Assembly (NCBI GenBank): GCA_900240875.1
Contig: OESE01000218.1
Location: 682,001 to 746,000 of the forward strand
Direction of reading: 5' to 3'
DNA length: 64,000 nt
Source: Crithidia expoeki
Taxonomy: Eukaryota > Euglenozoa > Kinetoplastea > Trypanosomatida > Trypanosomatidae
Shown here: positions 38,343 to 50,200 of the stretch, in pieces
How positions within the stretch are numbered: position 1 is the stretch's first letter
How the letters are laid out: every line of letters begins with the position of its first letter
Translations under genes and position numbers: made by a program
Notes under the pieces: model-generated
The model's database searches: none
Told to the model about the DNA's origin: nothing
What the model saw: the letters and a program-made list of their open reading frames with translations, nothing else

Positions 38343-39453
38343 GATTTGTGCGTCGCTGGTGTGTTGTCAACACAATTCTCTTATCAAAGACTGAGTAAAA
38401 TACGGCGGGGTGTGGCAGAAGTGCCTCTTTTCCTTCGTGCCGTATGTGTTATGTGCGTGGGTAAATACGATATGTTTTTTTTTTTATGTGTGTTAAACGG
38501 TGGCTGGTGCGGTCCAATGATGGTTGGCATACTCTCGAATGAAAGAAAACTACCGTGCTCTCTTTCCTGTTGGCTTTACGTTCCGATACAAGCACATAAA
38601 TACTCCGGTTTCGGGAAGTGCTGGGAGGAAAACGGGTAATGGAGGTGAGGGGAAGCAATTATCCGTGTGCGAGGTAAACTGTGTTGCAAACAAAGTCGGT
38701 GTCGTTGAATGATGATGAGCTGCACTTGCCCAGACAAAAGACCTGTCAGAACTTATTTTACCGACACCAGGCTAAACGTTTACGTGCGAATGATGGTGAA
38801 AGGCATCGTTGCGTAATCGGCAGCCTTGTTGCAAAGTAAGACCTTAATGTGGGTGTTTTGCGGTCCCCTTTTTGAGTCTTAAAGATGATGTATTGTTAAT
38901 TAACCAATTCTCGCAAAAGCGGTATCGCACATCAGACCGTCTGCCCACGTTGACGCTCCTTAAGCATATTGAAGGATAACATGCCAAAGAAGGTAAACGC
39001 TTTCTTGACAAGCGCCAAACTTTGGAAAGCCCCTCGCGAAACACCAAACACGTATCAAAGGGGTGCTTGAAGAAGAAAAACTGCTGCTGCAGCTGACCAC
39101 ACGAACGCTGCTTTTGATTTTCTTTTTTTGTTAATTAAACGACGCCAAAATAATACTAACGAGAGAGAAATGTCGTGTCGGTTAGGATCCATTTCTGAGC
39201 CTGCTTAGTGATCATTATTGTTATACGTAACGGAGGAAACAGACAAATAAGAAGACGCCATTGTCAAAGAGCGTGGTGCAGGTGCGACGACAACTCGCAC
39301 AGTTTCACATATTGCAGAGCTAACCTGACGCCCTTCAGAAACTATGGCGAGACAGCAGCTACACCAAGAAAAAGAAAACTGAAAATGAGAGCAGCAGGAA
39401 AACACCAAGGAGCGCAGTGACTGAAAGAGATGCGTAGGAGTAACATTTGCCGG
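38343..39453. other. Spacer between LRR gene and RCL1
   Basis: A 1.1 kb intergenic stretch. GTCGGT near 38694 and ACCGAC near 38759 form a weak inverted pair with a long loop. A T10 run lies near 38475. No RNA gene was recognised. Confidence 0.4.
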
Positions 39454-40542
39454 TCAACTCGACTTCTTCCATACGTTAATCGCATTACTGCCGAGGCAAG
39501 TAACTAAGGTAGTCGGGGGCAGATCGGGTCCCGCAAACGACGGATCCGGTTTGATTGCGCACGAAACGCCAAAGTACGAGTCCATCAACATCAGCGCCGA
39601 CACCCCGCTAGGGGTTAGCTGGCCGAAGCGTACCGTAGACACCTCATCTGGGCTCAACGCCATGAGTAGCAGCACCAGCATTTGGTGGTGGGCGTCGACA
39701 CAACCGCCCTCGTAGATTTGGTCAAAGAGCAGCCGTGCTGCCCGCTTTCCGACTTCCTCGGGCGACTCGTGCGGCATCGCGACGGACTCCTGCGAGATGA
39801 CGCACAACTTGCTCGTCGTCTCGGCCACCACTACCACCCCATACCCGCTCACCCGCTCGTTGCGGTTTGCCTTGCTGTTGTCAACGTCGGTCACCACGTA
39901 TACATCGGGTAGCAGATTCAGCAGCTCCCCTTTCGCTGCGGTTGCGGTGCGCTGCGGCAGATCCGCAGCGGTGCGGGACGCAAAAGCAATGCCGCGCACC
40001 CGCCGTACCCGCCCCCGTTCTTTCGTCGTCGCACTCGTCAGCCGGCGGATCGCCTTCACCTCCAACTCGACCGCGCCGCCACCACCCGGGGCGGCACCGC
40101 GGCGGATAATCCGCAAGCTTCCCTGAACCCCGAAGAGGTGCAGCCAGCGCAGCGTGACGGTGCGCACCGTGTCCACGGAGAGGTCCAGCTCGCCTTGTGT
40201 GGCACCGACAAAGGTGATGCGGGAGTCGAACTTCGCAAAGGGAAGCAGCAACAGCGCCGCCTCGATAATGTAGGTAACGCACCGCTGCGAGGGCACCTCG
40301 TGCGAGAACGAACCGCCTAATATCATGCCCGGCGTAAATTGCAGGGTGGTGTTGTGATCGGTGCACTGGAACGACGAGCCGCTCGTGACGCGATCGATGA
40401 ACTTGAGGAAGTTCGCCTCGTGCGGTTGGATGCCCATCGGATCCTCATCCTCGTGGATGTGGGTGAGGCGGATGGGTCGCTTGGAGAGGATGCTGCACAC
40501 GATGTGGTGTCGCAGCAGACTGCTCCCTTCAAAGTGCAGCAT
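39454..40542 (-). CDS. RCL1: RNA 3'-terminal phosphate cyclase-like protein RCL1
   Basis: 362 residues, near the usual 365-375. RCL1 is a nucleolar factor of the SSU processome that acts with the GTPase BMS1 in early 18S rRNA maturation. It has the RtcA fold but not the cyclase activity. Conserved stretches are LHFEGSSLLRHHIVCSILSK at the start, PGMILGG (about 70-76), LDLSVDTVRTVTL (about 120-132), the RRGAAPGGGGAVEL loop (about 150-163), LPDVYVVTD (about 212-220) and GGCVDAHHQMLVLLLMALSP (about 280-299). The catalytic His of true cyclases is expected in a C-terminal HxxxxQ-type site that I cannot place with certainty here. The ATG at 40542 begins exactly at the family N-terminus; the frame extends nine codons further only by TTG. 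Confidence 0.88.
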   Translation of the reverse strand: MLHFEGSSLLRHHIVCSILSKRPIRLTHIHEDEDPMGIQPHEANFLKFIDRVTSGSSFQCTDHNTTLQFTPGMILGGSFSHEVPSQRCVTYIIEAALLLLPFAKFDSRITFVGATQGELDLSVDTVRTVTLRWLHLFGVQGSLRIIRRGAAPGGGGAVELEVKAIRRLTSATTKERGRVRRVRGIAFASRTAADLPQRTATAAKGELLNLLPDVYVVTDVDNSKANRNERVSGYGVVVVAETTSKLCVISQESVAMPHESPEEVGKRAARLLFDQIYEGGCVDAHHQMLVLLLMALSPDEVSTVRFGQLTPSGVSALMLMDSYFGVSCAIKPDPSFAGPDLPPTTLVTCLGSNAINVWKKSS

Positions 40543-41214
40543 GTCTGCGAAGAAGATGAACGTTAGCAAAATGTGCGCTGGAATAGGAAAACTGGAACAG
40601 AGAAGGATCGTCAGGAAAACTCCTACTGATCTTGAAAAGCTGTCGACAAGCCTTACAATTATAATTCTTCCAAAATTCCTACACTTCGAGACTACGCCAC
40701 CAATTCAAAGTAGTATCTGAAAGCAAGGATGGTTTTTCGTTGAAATTATTGATCGTAAGATTTCATCACAGCATTATTTCATTGTAAACAATGCAGGTCG
40801 AAGAGGATCAGGCAGAGAAAAAAAAAAGTGTCGAGGGATCGGCGGATTTAGTCGACAGTGTAATCTACTGACGAAATGCAAAAACTAATGTGGCCTCTAG
40901 AAAGAGCATATAAGCTGGCATGAATTGAGTAGAAGACTCTACGATAGAGTTTCCCTTGCAATTGCAAGGACCTTTAGGTAAATAAATGCCTATATTGGGC
41001 CCTGTAAAAAATTATTCTGACAGATTATTTCGTTGTCGATTGCCGACCTCTTTCGTACAACATTAATAGGGGGCAGGCATCACGGCTTTCTCTTCATGGG
41101 CGTGTGCATAAAAACTCGCTTGACAAAAGCCATGGTCTTTGCAAAGCGAGAAGAAACAGCTTGTAAGAAATAAGGCATACTAGTGCACCGGCAGGCGGAA
41201 ACGCAAGCGCGCAT

Positions 41215-41216
<2 letters not shown>

Positions 41217-41253
<37 letters not shown>
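41217..41253. repeat. (GT)18 microsatellite
   Basis: An uninterrupted run of 18 GT units on the plus strand in the spacer downstream of the cyclophilin gene. Confidence 0.95.
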
Positions 41254-41257
<4 letters not shown>

Positions 41258-41743
41258 ATTAAGCTAGCTTCCGGGAAAAAAGAAAACAGACATGAAAAGG
41301 GAACGCAGCAGCTACGCCAACGACAACAAAGAGGTGCCTTTTAGTCAAGAGGGAAGTAAACAAGAAAGAAGTACTACAGCTCCAAAAGTGAGCTACAACA
41401 ATGCGAGGAAAACGAAGGAACTAGTCCCTCTTCTCCTGAAACCACCAGAAACAAATACACTTTTAATATATGTGAACAGGGACAGCAAGAGAAAGAAATA
41501 AAAAAAAAACATCGTAATGCACAGGAGGGAAAACTTCAAAAAAGCGACATAACAACGTTCATAAAGGTGAAAGAAACGCATCGTTGCTTGCAGGTGTAGT
41601 GCGTGCCAAGGTGCGAGCGCTAGATACGCCTCCTCTGCGGCACATCACTAGGACGCTGGCAGCTGCAATCAAAGGAAAAGATCAGAAAAAAAAAAAAACG
41701 GCTTGTGCAACGCAAATCTCGTCTGAGCAAAAGCCTCCTCTCG

Positions 41744-41747
<4 letters not shown>

Positions 41748-41779
<32 letters not shown>
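41748..41779. repeat. (AT)16 microsatellite
   Basis: An uninterrupted run of 16 AT units, 21 bases past the cyclophilin stop codon. Confidence 0.95.
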
Positions 41780-41782
<3 letters not shown>

Positions 41783-41800
41783 CGCACCCTATTCTATTTC

Positions 41801-43159
41801 TTAAAAGAACCACCATTTCTTCTTGGCAGACGCCACGCTCGCCCCTTCGGTGGTGCTATGCAGCTTTGCGTACGCGGCAGCCCCGAGCTCGTCGGAGTGC
41901 CGCAGCACGTCTGGCGAGAGTCGTGGGCCGAACTTCTCCTCATCGTAGCCGACGGACACGGACTCATACAGCTTCCACGGCATTGGCGCGATATGCGACT
42001 TGGCTAGCGTGCATAGCTCACCGCAGCCCTCAATCACATAGTGCCGCTTCGGCGAGTTGCCGTGCTTCGAGCCGGCCTGGTTGATGCGCTCAATGACGTT
42101 GTAGCCGCCAATCACGATGGCAAACACCTGTGGGCGGTAGTCGCCCGACGAGATGTGGATCGCGAAGTTCGGACTCTCGCGATTGGGCCCGTAGGCAATC
42201 GAGGACAGTGCGCCGCGCCACGCTCCGTTGCTCAGGTGCTCAGTGGGGAGGTAGTGCGAGTTGAAGCCCGGCACGTCGTGCTCCATCTCGTGTCCGTCGC
42301 CGAAAATGAGGCAGTGCCGCGGCACGATTGCGGCGAGGGGCATGCCGCGAAAAGACTCGCCCTTGCCGCCGTTGCCAGTGCAGCGACGGTGGAAGTACTC
42401 GCAGTAGAGAGGGCAATCCTCGTTAAGGAGGCCAATCACAATGCGGCCAATGTCCTTTCCGTTCTCGGTGACGTCGAAGTAGACAACATTGCCGATTCGC
42501 AGATCCGCCGGCATCTTGTCCACGCCCCGCAGCACCCGCTCGCTCGACAGCGTCGTCTTGTAGAAGACGTACAAGATGATGAAGAGAAGCACAAAGATGC
42601 CGATGCGCACAAAGGTCATGAAGATGGCGTACTGCCGCGCGTGCTCCTCACACCATGCCATCATAATCAGCTCCAAGTCGGTGAGGATGCGCTGCGGCAA
42701 CGGCACCTCTTCGACGAGGGACAGCGGCAGTCGCTTAATGCGTGTGATGGCGTTGCCCTTCTCATCTTTTACTACGATGGCGTCTTCATGGAAGCCGTCG
42801 TCGCTGCTGCGGTAATGACTCTCCCCACTGTGGTCCCTGTTCACCGTTGTGACATCTCTGTCCGGCGCAGCACTCGCGTCGCGTGTAGATATGGATGCGC
42901 CCTCTGTCGCAGTCTTGCCTACCGCTTTGTCAGAGTAGGAGAGCTTGCTGTTTTTGTCACAGCTGCGAGTGTTGCAGCTGGCGTTTTTCCCACCGAGGTA
43001 TGGCCGACTGGCATGCAGCCCCGCAAACAATGGTGGGGTGGTGACAATGCAGAAGCTGCGCACGTGGTGTACGGCAAGAGGCTGACACCCACGAAAGACT
43101 CTGCGACGCAGCATCAGTGCTCCTACGTGCATCCTCACGCCCAGATGTCCGCAGTGCAT
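41801..43159 (-). CDS. Divergent membrane-anchored cyclophilin-type protein
   Basis: 452 residues. A long basic/His-rich N-terminus could be an organelle presequence. One membrane segment lies at about 178-200, and a cyclophilin (PPIase) domain at about 224-390. VYFDVTENGKDIGRIVIGLL, CEYFHRRCTG, GALSSIAYGPNRESPNFAIHI and PQVFAIVIGGYNVIERI are clear cyclophilin landmarks. The active site is altered: the 'FHRIIPGFMCQGGDF' region has become SFRGMPLAAIVPRHCLIFGDG, and the 'NTNGSQFFI' stretch reads NRESPNFAI. Proline isomerase activity is therefore doubtful, and it may act as a scaffold. The C-terminus ends KKKWWFF. The ATG at 43159 is the first real ATG; the longer frame starts with TTG. Confidence 0.8.
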   Translation of the reverse strand: MHCGHLGVRMHVGALMLRRRVFRGCQPLAVHHVRSFCIVTTPPLFAGLHASRPYLGGKNASCNTRSCDKNSKLSYSDKAVGKTATEGASISTRDASAAPDRDVTTVNRDHSGESHYRSSDDGFHEDAIVVKDEKGNAITRIKRLPLSLVEEVPLPQRILTDLELIMMAWCEEHARQYAIFMTFVRIGIFVLLFIILYVFYKTTLSSERVLRGVDKMPADLRIGNVVYFDVTENGKDIGRIVIGLLNEDCPLYCEYFHRRCTGNGGKGESFRGMPLAAIVPRHCLIFGDGHEMEHDVPGFNSHYLPTEHLSNGAWRGALSSIAYGPNRESPNFAIHISSGDYRPQVFAIVIGGYNVIERINQAGSKHGNSPKRHYVIEGCGELCTLAKSHIAPMPWKLYESVSVGYDEEKFGPRLSPDVLRHSDELGAAAYAKLHSTTEGASVASAKKKWWFF

Positions 43160-44994
43160 TATTTCTAGGGGTGCTGTTTGTCTCGCAGGTCTAGAATTAG
43201 AGAGCAAAGTACAACGAACAGCTCGCGAGAAAGAGTAAATCAGGGAGGAGTCAATCTTCGAGTGTCAAATGAAGACAAAGCAGGAGAATATAAAAAATGC
43301 GGACGGCGAAAGACTGTACTGAAGCTCTGCTTGTCGTATGTGGTATTCTCTTTTTCGAGAACCAGGAATCAAATACATAAAGAGAGCGACCAAAAGTCGG
43401 CGGTAGGACCAGCACGATCTCCTGCGTGTATGACAACTTCACGAGTGTTCACGCCTCTCCACAAACTTGTACTTCATTGTTATAAATAAAAGCCGCAAGT
43501 GATATGAAATGTGCATCAAAGAGTATTCGAGGGAGGGGGGGGAACAGAGAAAATTGGGATGCGTACGATAGAAGAAGTGTTGAAATGAACAAAAGCAAAT
43601 GGGGGAAACACTTGATTGACTTAAGGCACCAACGTCTGAATAGTGCAAGAAGAGCTCGGTAACGCCTTTTAAAACGCTGAGAGCTTTCCCTCACACGCAA
43701 CAGCTCCATTTACGCGCTCAGATGGTGCGAGTGGACGAGGGCAAAGCGCGATTCCGTCAATGTGCAGAAAGTGGAAATGTCGCGCGAGAGAGAAAAAAAG
43801 AGCCTACATATATTTATATAATTCACTAGTTGCACTGTTGTATTTGACTTCCAACGTTGACAAACCGCACATAATATCACAGCTGCGTTCTTTGTTTCTA
43901 GGTACTTTACTACGCGGTGAACGCAGTGCACTACACTTGTCGTATTGTTTTATAAATAACTCTGTTTTCATATAGAGTAGTTTCACGATGTCGTTGCAAA
44001 GAAGCGTGAATTGCAACATGTCAGTTATGAAGCAATAGAAAGGGAAAAAAAATCGTCACCAAACCCAAGGCGGCAGTTAAGTTTGCGAGAGATCCACTGA
44101 TCAACGCATCACATTTTAATCTGGTTCCCCGTATAAATTTGGGGTGGGGGTGCTTCTTTCGTTTAGTCGCAACACGTAACCGACAGGCGTTTTCTTTCCC
44201 TTCAGTAAATAGAAAAACCTCCACTTTCCACAACGCAAGAAAAAAGGGAAAACGAGAGACGCTTAATTACAAAATAAAGAAAAACAGGTGGCCTCAAAAC
44301 AAAAAGGAAAGAAATTCATCGGCGCTCACCCTTCCCAACCAAGCAAAATGGTGCTACACACATAACCGTCGAACACCTTCACCTCCTTCTACAATTACAA
44401 GGGTGTCATACTTCCAGCGGATGGCCCATAAAAAAAAAAAACACTGTGCATGCAATCTCCGCCAATGCGCGCGAGACATAGTGAAACAAGCCGACACTCA
44501 CGAAAAGTAGACTTCAGCAACGGATAGAACGATGAAAAAGAGCGAAAGTGGTGGTGCATGGACAACGCTAACGCGCGTGCTGGCATATGAAACATTTGTT
44601 AAAACAAAAGCACTCGCGCATCGCTGAGGTAACACCAACAAGGAGATCGGCAGAGGAATACTCTGTACTCCAAACACATTTTCGAGGACAGAAATGTGAG
44701 CAGACGACGAACAAACAAACAGGAAGAAAAAGAACGTCGCAGAGAAATCGTGTCGTTCGTTAAGATCAAGATTATGTTGACTTACGTAACTTGCACTCTA
44801 AAGCTCAGCAGCAAGGCTTTGGCCAAGTAAAATCAAAATTAAATCTTGACGCAATGTCGGCTTCGACTGTTTTTTTTTTTGCCTTCTAAGGAGTCAGTGA
44901 AAGCGCAGTTTAGAAAGTGACTGCACAGGCTCAATTTTAGAACACAAAACGAGAAAAACACACCAACCCGCACATTAACCTCCAAGGAGCCACA
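43160..44994. other. Spacer between cyclophilin gene and CK2 alpha
   Basis: A 1.8 kb intergenic stretch, one of the longest in the minus-strand unit. It is A/T-rich with A12 near 44429 and T12 near 44870. Several frames of 60-120 codons occur on either strand, but none starts well or looks conserved. No RNA gene was seen. Confidence 0.4.
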
Positions 44995-46104
44995 CTACGC
45001 CGCTTTGCTTTCCTTCTCATGATCGCTCTCTTCGTTTTGCGCGGACACCTTCTCATCCACACGGTCCCGCATCAACGCCGTTTCGTAGTTTGCCGGTCGC
45101 ACGGGATCAAAGTACGGGTCCAGCAATGCTTCTGCTGCCTGGATGCGCTTCACGTGATCATACTGGAGGAGCTTGTCTAAAAATGCAAGGGCTTCCGGCG
45201 GACAGAGGTGCTCATTCTGGCTGTTCACAAACCCAGCCCACGGCTTCTTTGTATGGTACCCTAAAGTTGCCTCTAACACCGGGGGTAGACTCAGGTTGTA
45301 CTTCTTTAGGTAGGTGTGTAAATCGTCGGTGCCGAGCACTTTGACGATCCGCACGAGCTGGTCGGTGTTGTCTTTGCCACGGAAAAACGGCTCACGGATG
45401 AAGATCATTGCAGCGAGCATGCACCCGAGAGACCAAAGGTCTAATCGGTAATCGTACATGGGCAGCTCAACCAGCAGCTCAGGCCCTTTGAAGTATCGCG
45501 ACGCGACGCGTGCGTTGTACGATGTAGCCGGGTGGTAGAACTCGGCGAGCCCCCAATCGATCAGCTTCAGCTTCCCCGTCTTGTAGTCGAGGCAAACGTT
45601 GTTCGGCTTCACATCCCGGTGCATGATTCCGTGGGAGTGTGCGTACTCGAGCGCCATCAGCACCTGGAATATGTAGCTGCGCACCTCCAGGTCGGTGAAA
45701 GTAGGAAAAACAGTCCGAAAGTCACATGACTTTACGTACTCAAAGATGAACGACGGCGTCTTACTGCTTGGGTCGCGCACTACGTCAAAAACCTCCACAA
45801 TGTTAGGCCCTCCTTTCAGCGTCTTCAGCACCATTAGCTCGCGTAGAATCTTCTTCTTCTTCACTGGCTTCAGCACCTTCACGACTACCTGCCGACCCTC
45901 CTTCGTGTCTACGCCAAGAAACACGTCGCTGTACTTGCCACGGCCAATCTTCTGTTCCACCTCGTAGCGGTCGGGGCTGTTCCACTGGACTCGAAGGGAA
46001 TCATAGTCCCAGTATGAGGAAGGCTTGTTCACATTCACGCGAGCATAACGGTGTTCGCCGTCGGTCGCCGTCGATGGCGACCCAGGAGATGAGTTCGACG
46101 ACAT
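44995..46104 (-). CDS. CK2A: Protein kinase CK2 catalytic subunit alpha
   Basis: 369 residues; a constitutively active Ser/Thr kinase acting on acidic sites. The kinase domain runs about 47-335. Landmarks: glycine loop [10 protein letters not shown] (53-62), catalytic Lys76 in VVKVLKP, the CK2-specific basic cluster KPVKKKK (79-85), HRD at 162-164, and DWG (183-185), which in CK2 replaces the usual [22 protein letters not shown] is the CK2 activation segment. The catalytic loop reads HRDVKPNNV where most CK2 enzymes have HRDVKPHNV. The N-terminal 20 residues are Ser/Thr-rich and the C-terminal 30 are charged. The ATG at 46104 opens the frame. Confidence 0.96.
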   Translation of the reverse strand: MSSNSSPGSPSTATDGEHRYARVNVNKPSSYWDYDSLRVQWNSPDRYEVEQKIGRGKYSDVFLGVDTKEGRQVVVKVLKPVKKKKILRELMVLKTLKGGPNIVEVFDVVRDPSSKTPSFIFEYVKSCDFRTVFPTFTDLEVRSYIFQVLMALEYAHSHGIMHRDVKPNNVCLDYKTGKLKLIDWGLAEFYHPATSYNARVASRYFKGPELLVELPMYDYRLDLWSLGCMLAAMIFIREPFFRGKDNTDQLVRIVKVLGTDDLHTYLKKYNLSLPPVLEATLGYHTKKPWAGFVNSQNEHLCPPEALAFLDKLLQYDHVKRIQAAEALLDPYFDPVRPANYETALMRDRVDEKVSAQNEESDHEKESKAA

Positions 46105-46715
46105 TGAAACAATCTAAATGCCCGTATAGTTGTTGCTTCCGTTGCGTCCTATCGTTAACTTGTAGCAAATATACACAAACTAGAAGTACTTCCTTTGTTT
46201 TTTCTCTTTTCCTGCATACAGCCGATCAATCACGGCAGCACACTACTAAAAAAAAAAATGGAAAAAGATGTTCAGTACTCTTTCTTTCTATAGGTCTGTA
46301 TGTGTATATGAAGCTTTGCGTAGAAACTCGCGCTGCTGATTACCGTGGATTGCAATGGAGAAGGTCGTTAGCAACGGGTGATAGTTCGATTGTACGTAAA
46401 GGGAAAAGGGATTTCAAAAGGAGCACATCAGTGCGGAGTAAACAGTAGCCTGTTATAGCGACTTGAGTTTAGTGCATAGAAGCTGTCTCGCGTGAAAAAA
46501 GAAAATGAAAAACCACTTTTGCACTACGTACTAGTGCAGCTGGTGTGATGAAATGTACGAGAACAACTTGGACGCTTATCTGAGTTGTTATTGTGAATGA
46601 GAGAAACCCACACCCGCAGTTTAAAGGAGACTGCTAAGAGACGCGGAAGAACGATCGCCTTCGTGGGACGCTTTATCACACAGGTCGCTTGGACAAATCT
46701 TTTACATTACACACG

Positions 46716-46763
<48 letters not shown>

Positions 46764-47254
46764 ACGTCTTTATACTGCGCAGCAAAACAGAACAACGGTG
46801 TAGCGTTACGAGACAAGAGTTGAAGAAAAAAAAAATCCATAACAAAAACACAACGGCGAAGAAGCTGAAAAGCAGCACGGCAACCTTCGGCACACGCGCA
46901 GTACACAAGGGAAAGAAAGCACGCAGGCAAACATGTACACAAACGGGAAAAAACGTTGCCAAGATATAAGCAGAAGCAGGCAGAGAAGGTTAAAGGGAAA
47001 AAAAGGAAAGTACGTTGCGTACGTATCCGGAACTGCTAAGGAAGGGTGAAGGAGCAAAAAGTAAGAGTAACGGCAATAAAAGGAAAACGGCAAAATTTGT
47101 TCTAAAACTGCACAACGCAATGCGAGCCGTCGGGAACGGAGAACCCTCGTCGAGTCAAAAACGGCTTTAAGTCTGGTATGCATACATTCGGGGTCCACTT
47201 GCTTTTTTTTTATTTTCATAATGAAAATCCTCGTTTTGTGTGTTTGTGTCTGTC
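46105..47254. other. Spacer between CK2 alpha and USP7-like gene
   Basis: A 1.15 kb intergenic stretch. The (AC)n(AT)n repeat is its only clear landmark; an A9 run near 46825 and a T8 run near 47203 also occur. No RNA gene was seen. Confidence 0.4.
46709..46763. repeat. Composite (AC)n(AT)n microsatellite
   Basis: About fifteen AC units, broken once by a G at 46715, run into about twelve AT units ending at 46763. The order and orientation are the same as at 2476-2518. Confidence 0.95.
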
Positions 47255-50200
47255 TCAGTTCAAAATCAGAACTTTGTCCTCACGCTTTCCGGTGCGCTTC
47301 GACAGAGGGGCGTGCTCCAAGCCAATAAAAGCAGCCTTAAAGGGTTCCGCCTGATTTGGCTCAAAGCAGCTCATGGGACAGAAGCTGTGAATGTGCTTTC
47401 CCATCGGCGCGTCAGGTGGAATAACCTCCACTCGATTTTCCTTCACAACACACACCTTCCAGTCCTGCACCGCTGCGTAGCTCATCTCCAGCTTCGTGGC
47501 GATCCGCCGCAGGAGTCGGCTGGAGGGCTCGTTAAAGTCGACGTACATGCTAAACGGCTCGCTGTGGGTTTCGATCTGGTCGCGACGCTGGCGCACCATA
47601 GTGAAGTGGTGCACCGGAAAGACAGCTTGATCCTGAAGCGCGACGCCGGGGATCGGCTTCGGTATGTGCTCGATGCGGTACTCGGCGCTCTCTTCGAACG
47701 TCTGGTGCTCAAACACGAGGGCATGATCCCTATCCAACACGTTGTAGACCCGCCCGCGCCACACATCCGCTAGCCGCAGCACTTCGTGTGCTTTGTTAAC
47801 GTCCATCGTCATGAGACTCCTCACAAAAGACAGAGTGGAGTTGCCCCTCGCATTTTCCGGGTCCTCCTTCAGCAGAGCCGTTACTGCTGGGCAGTTGCCG
47901 GCGGCGTAGTCCTTCTGGATTTCGCGAACGCAGGCGCTGAAAAGCGCGATGGCGGTGATGGGCAGCTCGCGCGGCAAGAGGATCCAATGTGCCGACACCG
48001 CCTTCACGTTGTCTCCGTACAGCTTGAACTGCAGCGAATGCGCGTTCTCGATTTCGGTCACCGTGTACTTGCAGTACTCATAGTAGAGGTACTCGGAGAG
48101 TGCGGGGATTCGTGAGCTCGCCGGCATTAGTAGCCGCGCCAGTGTAGGACGGTCCTGCTTTTTGCCCTTCATAAAGTACGGCAGTTCTGTCTCGGGGTTG
48201 TGACGCGTGAAACGGATGCGGTCGTAGTTTTCCAAATCGCCGATCAGGCGCGCAACGTACCGCTGCAGCTGCTCGTACGTCATGTCCTCCGCCAACTCGG
48301 TGGCGATAAGAGAAGGGTAGTCAGGGTAGCGATTCAACTTGATTTCCACGGGGATGCGATGATGCAGGAAGTGCTGGAAGCTCTGGATGTCAGGGTAAAA
48401 GATGTTTGCCGGGTCCTCATTCGGGGTGTCCAGCCTCCAAATCAGAATGTCGCCGGAGATAAGCGTGCTACAAGGTAGGAAGTTGTGCCCCTCTGTTTCG
48501 CGCACTACCACCAACTTTTCTTGTAGCTTACCTCTCACAACAGCGCCGACACCCTCCTCGTCTTGTGCTGCGAGATCCTGACGAGACTTGCACGCGTCCA
48601 GCGAGACGGTGCTGGTGTGCCGCGACGCGAACCCGTGCTTCCCCGCCGGACTCTTCTTCAAGTGGTGGCCGTGTCGCTTGTCTGTGTCGTCAGGCAGCTC
48701 TGCGATCATCTCCCGCACGCAAGCCTCCATGCCTTCCAGCGCCCGCTTCGTATCCGCGTGCGGATCACGATGTAGTACAGTACAGCCAACGAACATGAGC
48801 TTTAACTGCAGTGGGTCGTATAGTTTGTGGTGAAACACCTCGTATTCGCGACGCGCACATTCCGGGTCTAGCTCAATCATAGGAGCAGAGAATGGCGTTG
48901 TGACTAGTACACAGCATTCCTTGTCCTTCTGCAGCAGCTCTTTTACCTTCATTCCGTCTTTCACCTGTTTAGAGAGGCGGAGCTTCGATGACTCCGTGCG
49001 CGGCGCTGCAACCCACAGCAGCTGCTGCCGCGGTGCAATATCCAGTTGACGCGAGACAAATCCCTGGAACGCTGGCAGTGCGTCGGCTTCCAGCAGCAAG
49101 CGCAAAGTCTTCTGCGATGAAAACTTCTGTGCGACGGGACAACGGGATGTGAGGTATTCCTCCTGGTCTACGATTTCCTTTGGCTGGATAAAGTGCACGC
49201 GTCCGTAAAGATAATCCTCTGCTTGCTCCTTGACACGCTGCTCCTGCTCGATCCGTTCGCGCTCCAGCTGCTCGACAACGTGCTTCGGGACATCGGAAGC
49301 GCTGATGGGACGGAGTATAGAGGTTAGCTGTGAGGTGCGGATGTACACGAGCATGTACGCGTTGGCAGTGTTCGGGATTTCTGATCCCCAGTAGTTGAGT
49401 CGGAAGCCGCCGAAATTGTTGCCAAACACCTCCTTCAACTTGGCTGGCGTCACTGTCTCGTCGTTGAACTTGTACCACGAGCCTGAGCACATCAAAAAAC
49501 AAAAATAGTGCCCAAATCCGGTGTTGGAGCCGGAATGCACGAGCACGCTGCACAGAGTGTACTGTGTGTCTTCCCGTGAAGCCTGCGGCATGTAACGCGA
49601 GAGATCCAGCGTGTTGTAGTACTCCCACCGGGTAAAAATTTTAGTTTCACCACGTTGGATGTCGTAGTCGAAGCGGGCCAGATGCAGCAACAGGATTGGC
49701 GGAACACTTTTGAGCCGCACACCTTTTTCCGCTCGGTGATACTCCTTCTTTCCGTTGGTTTCCAAGCAATATTTGTTTTTGCCGTCCAGAACCTCGACTT
49801 GGAAAAAGGCGTCGAAGCTAGAGTAGATATTTTTCTTGTTTTTGACCACAAGTTGCAGGTCGTAGAAAGGCTCCTCACGCGAACCGAAGTAGTTGGCGTC
49901 CTCAACTTTGATATAGCTTTCCAGTGAGCCTGTGAAAAGCTGGTGGATTGCGTTGTCTTCTGGATTTGAATAGCCCATCTCGGCTTGCTGAGCTGTAAGC
50001 TTCTCTTCCAAGTTGTCGAGCAGCACACGCGTCAGCTCGTGAACGTCATGCTGAATAAAACTATCAGACGAACCCCAACCGAATGATTCCGTCAGCTCGC
50101 GCGTTCCTACTGCTTTGGTAGAGGTTTGTAGATGACAGAAAAGCCGCTGCAATGCGTATGGGATGCTTTTGGCGCGGGAAGAGTCACTGCTGCCATTCTC

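Larger units (their letters stand above)
40543..41800. other. Spacer between RCL1 and cyclophilin gene
   Basis: A 1.26 kb intergenic stretch carrying two dinucleotide repeats, (GT)n at 41217-41253 and (AT)n at 41748-41779. The latter lies about 20 bases past the stop codon of the cyclophilin gene, so it should fall in that gene's 3' UTR. No RNA gene was seen. Confidence 0.45.

Noticed and set aside
42041-43168. 375-codon plus-strand frame opposite the cyclophilin gene
   Set aside because: The minus-strand frame there carries clear cyclophilin landmarks; the opposite frame is open only because of codon bias.
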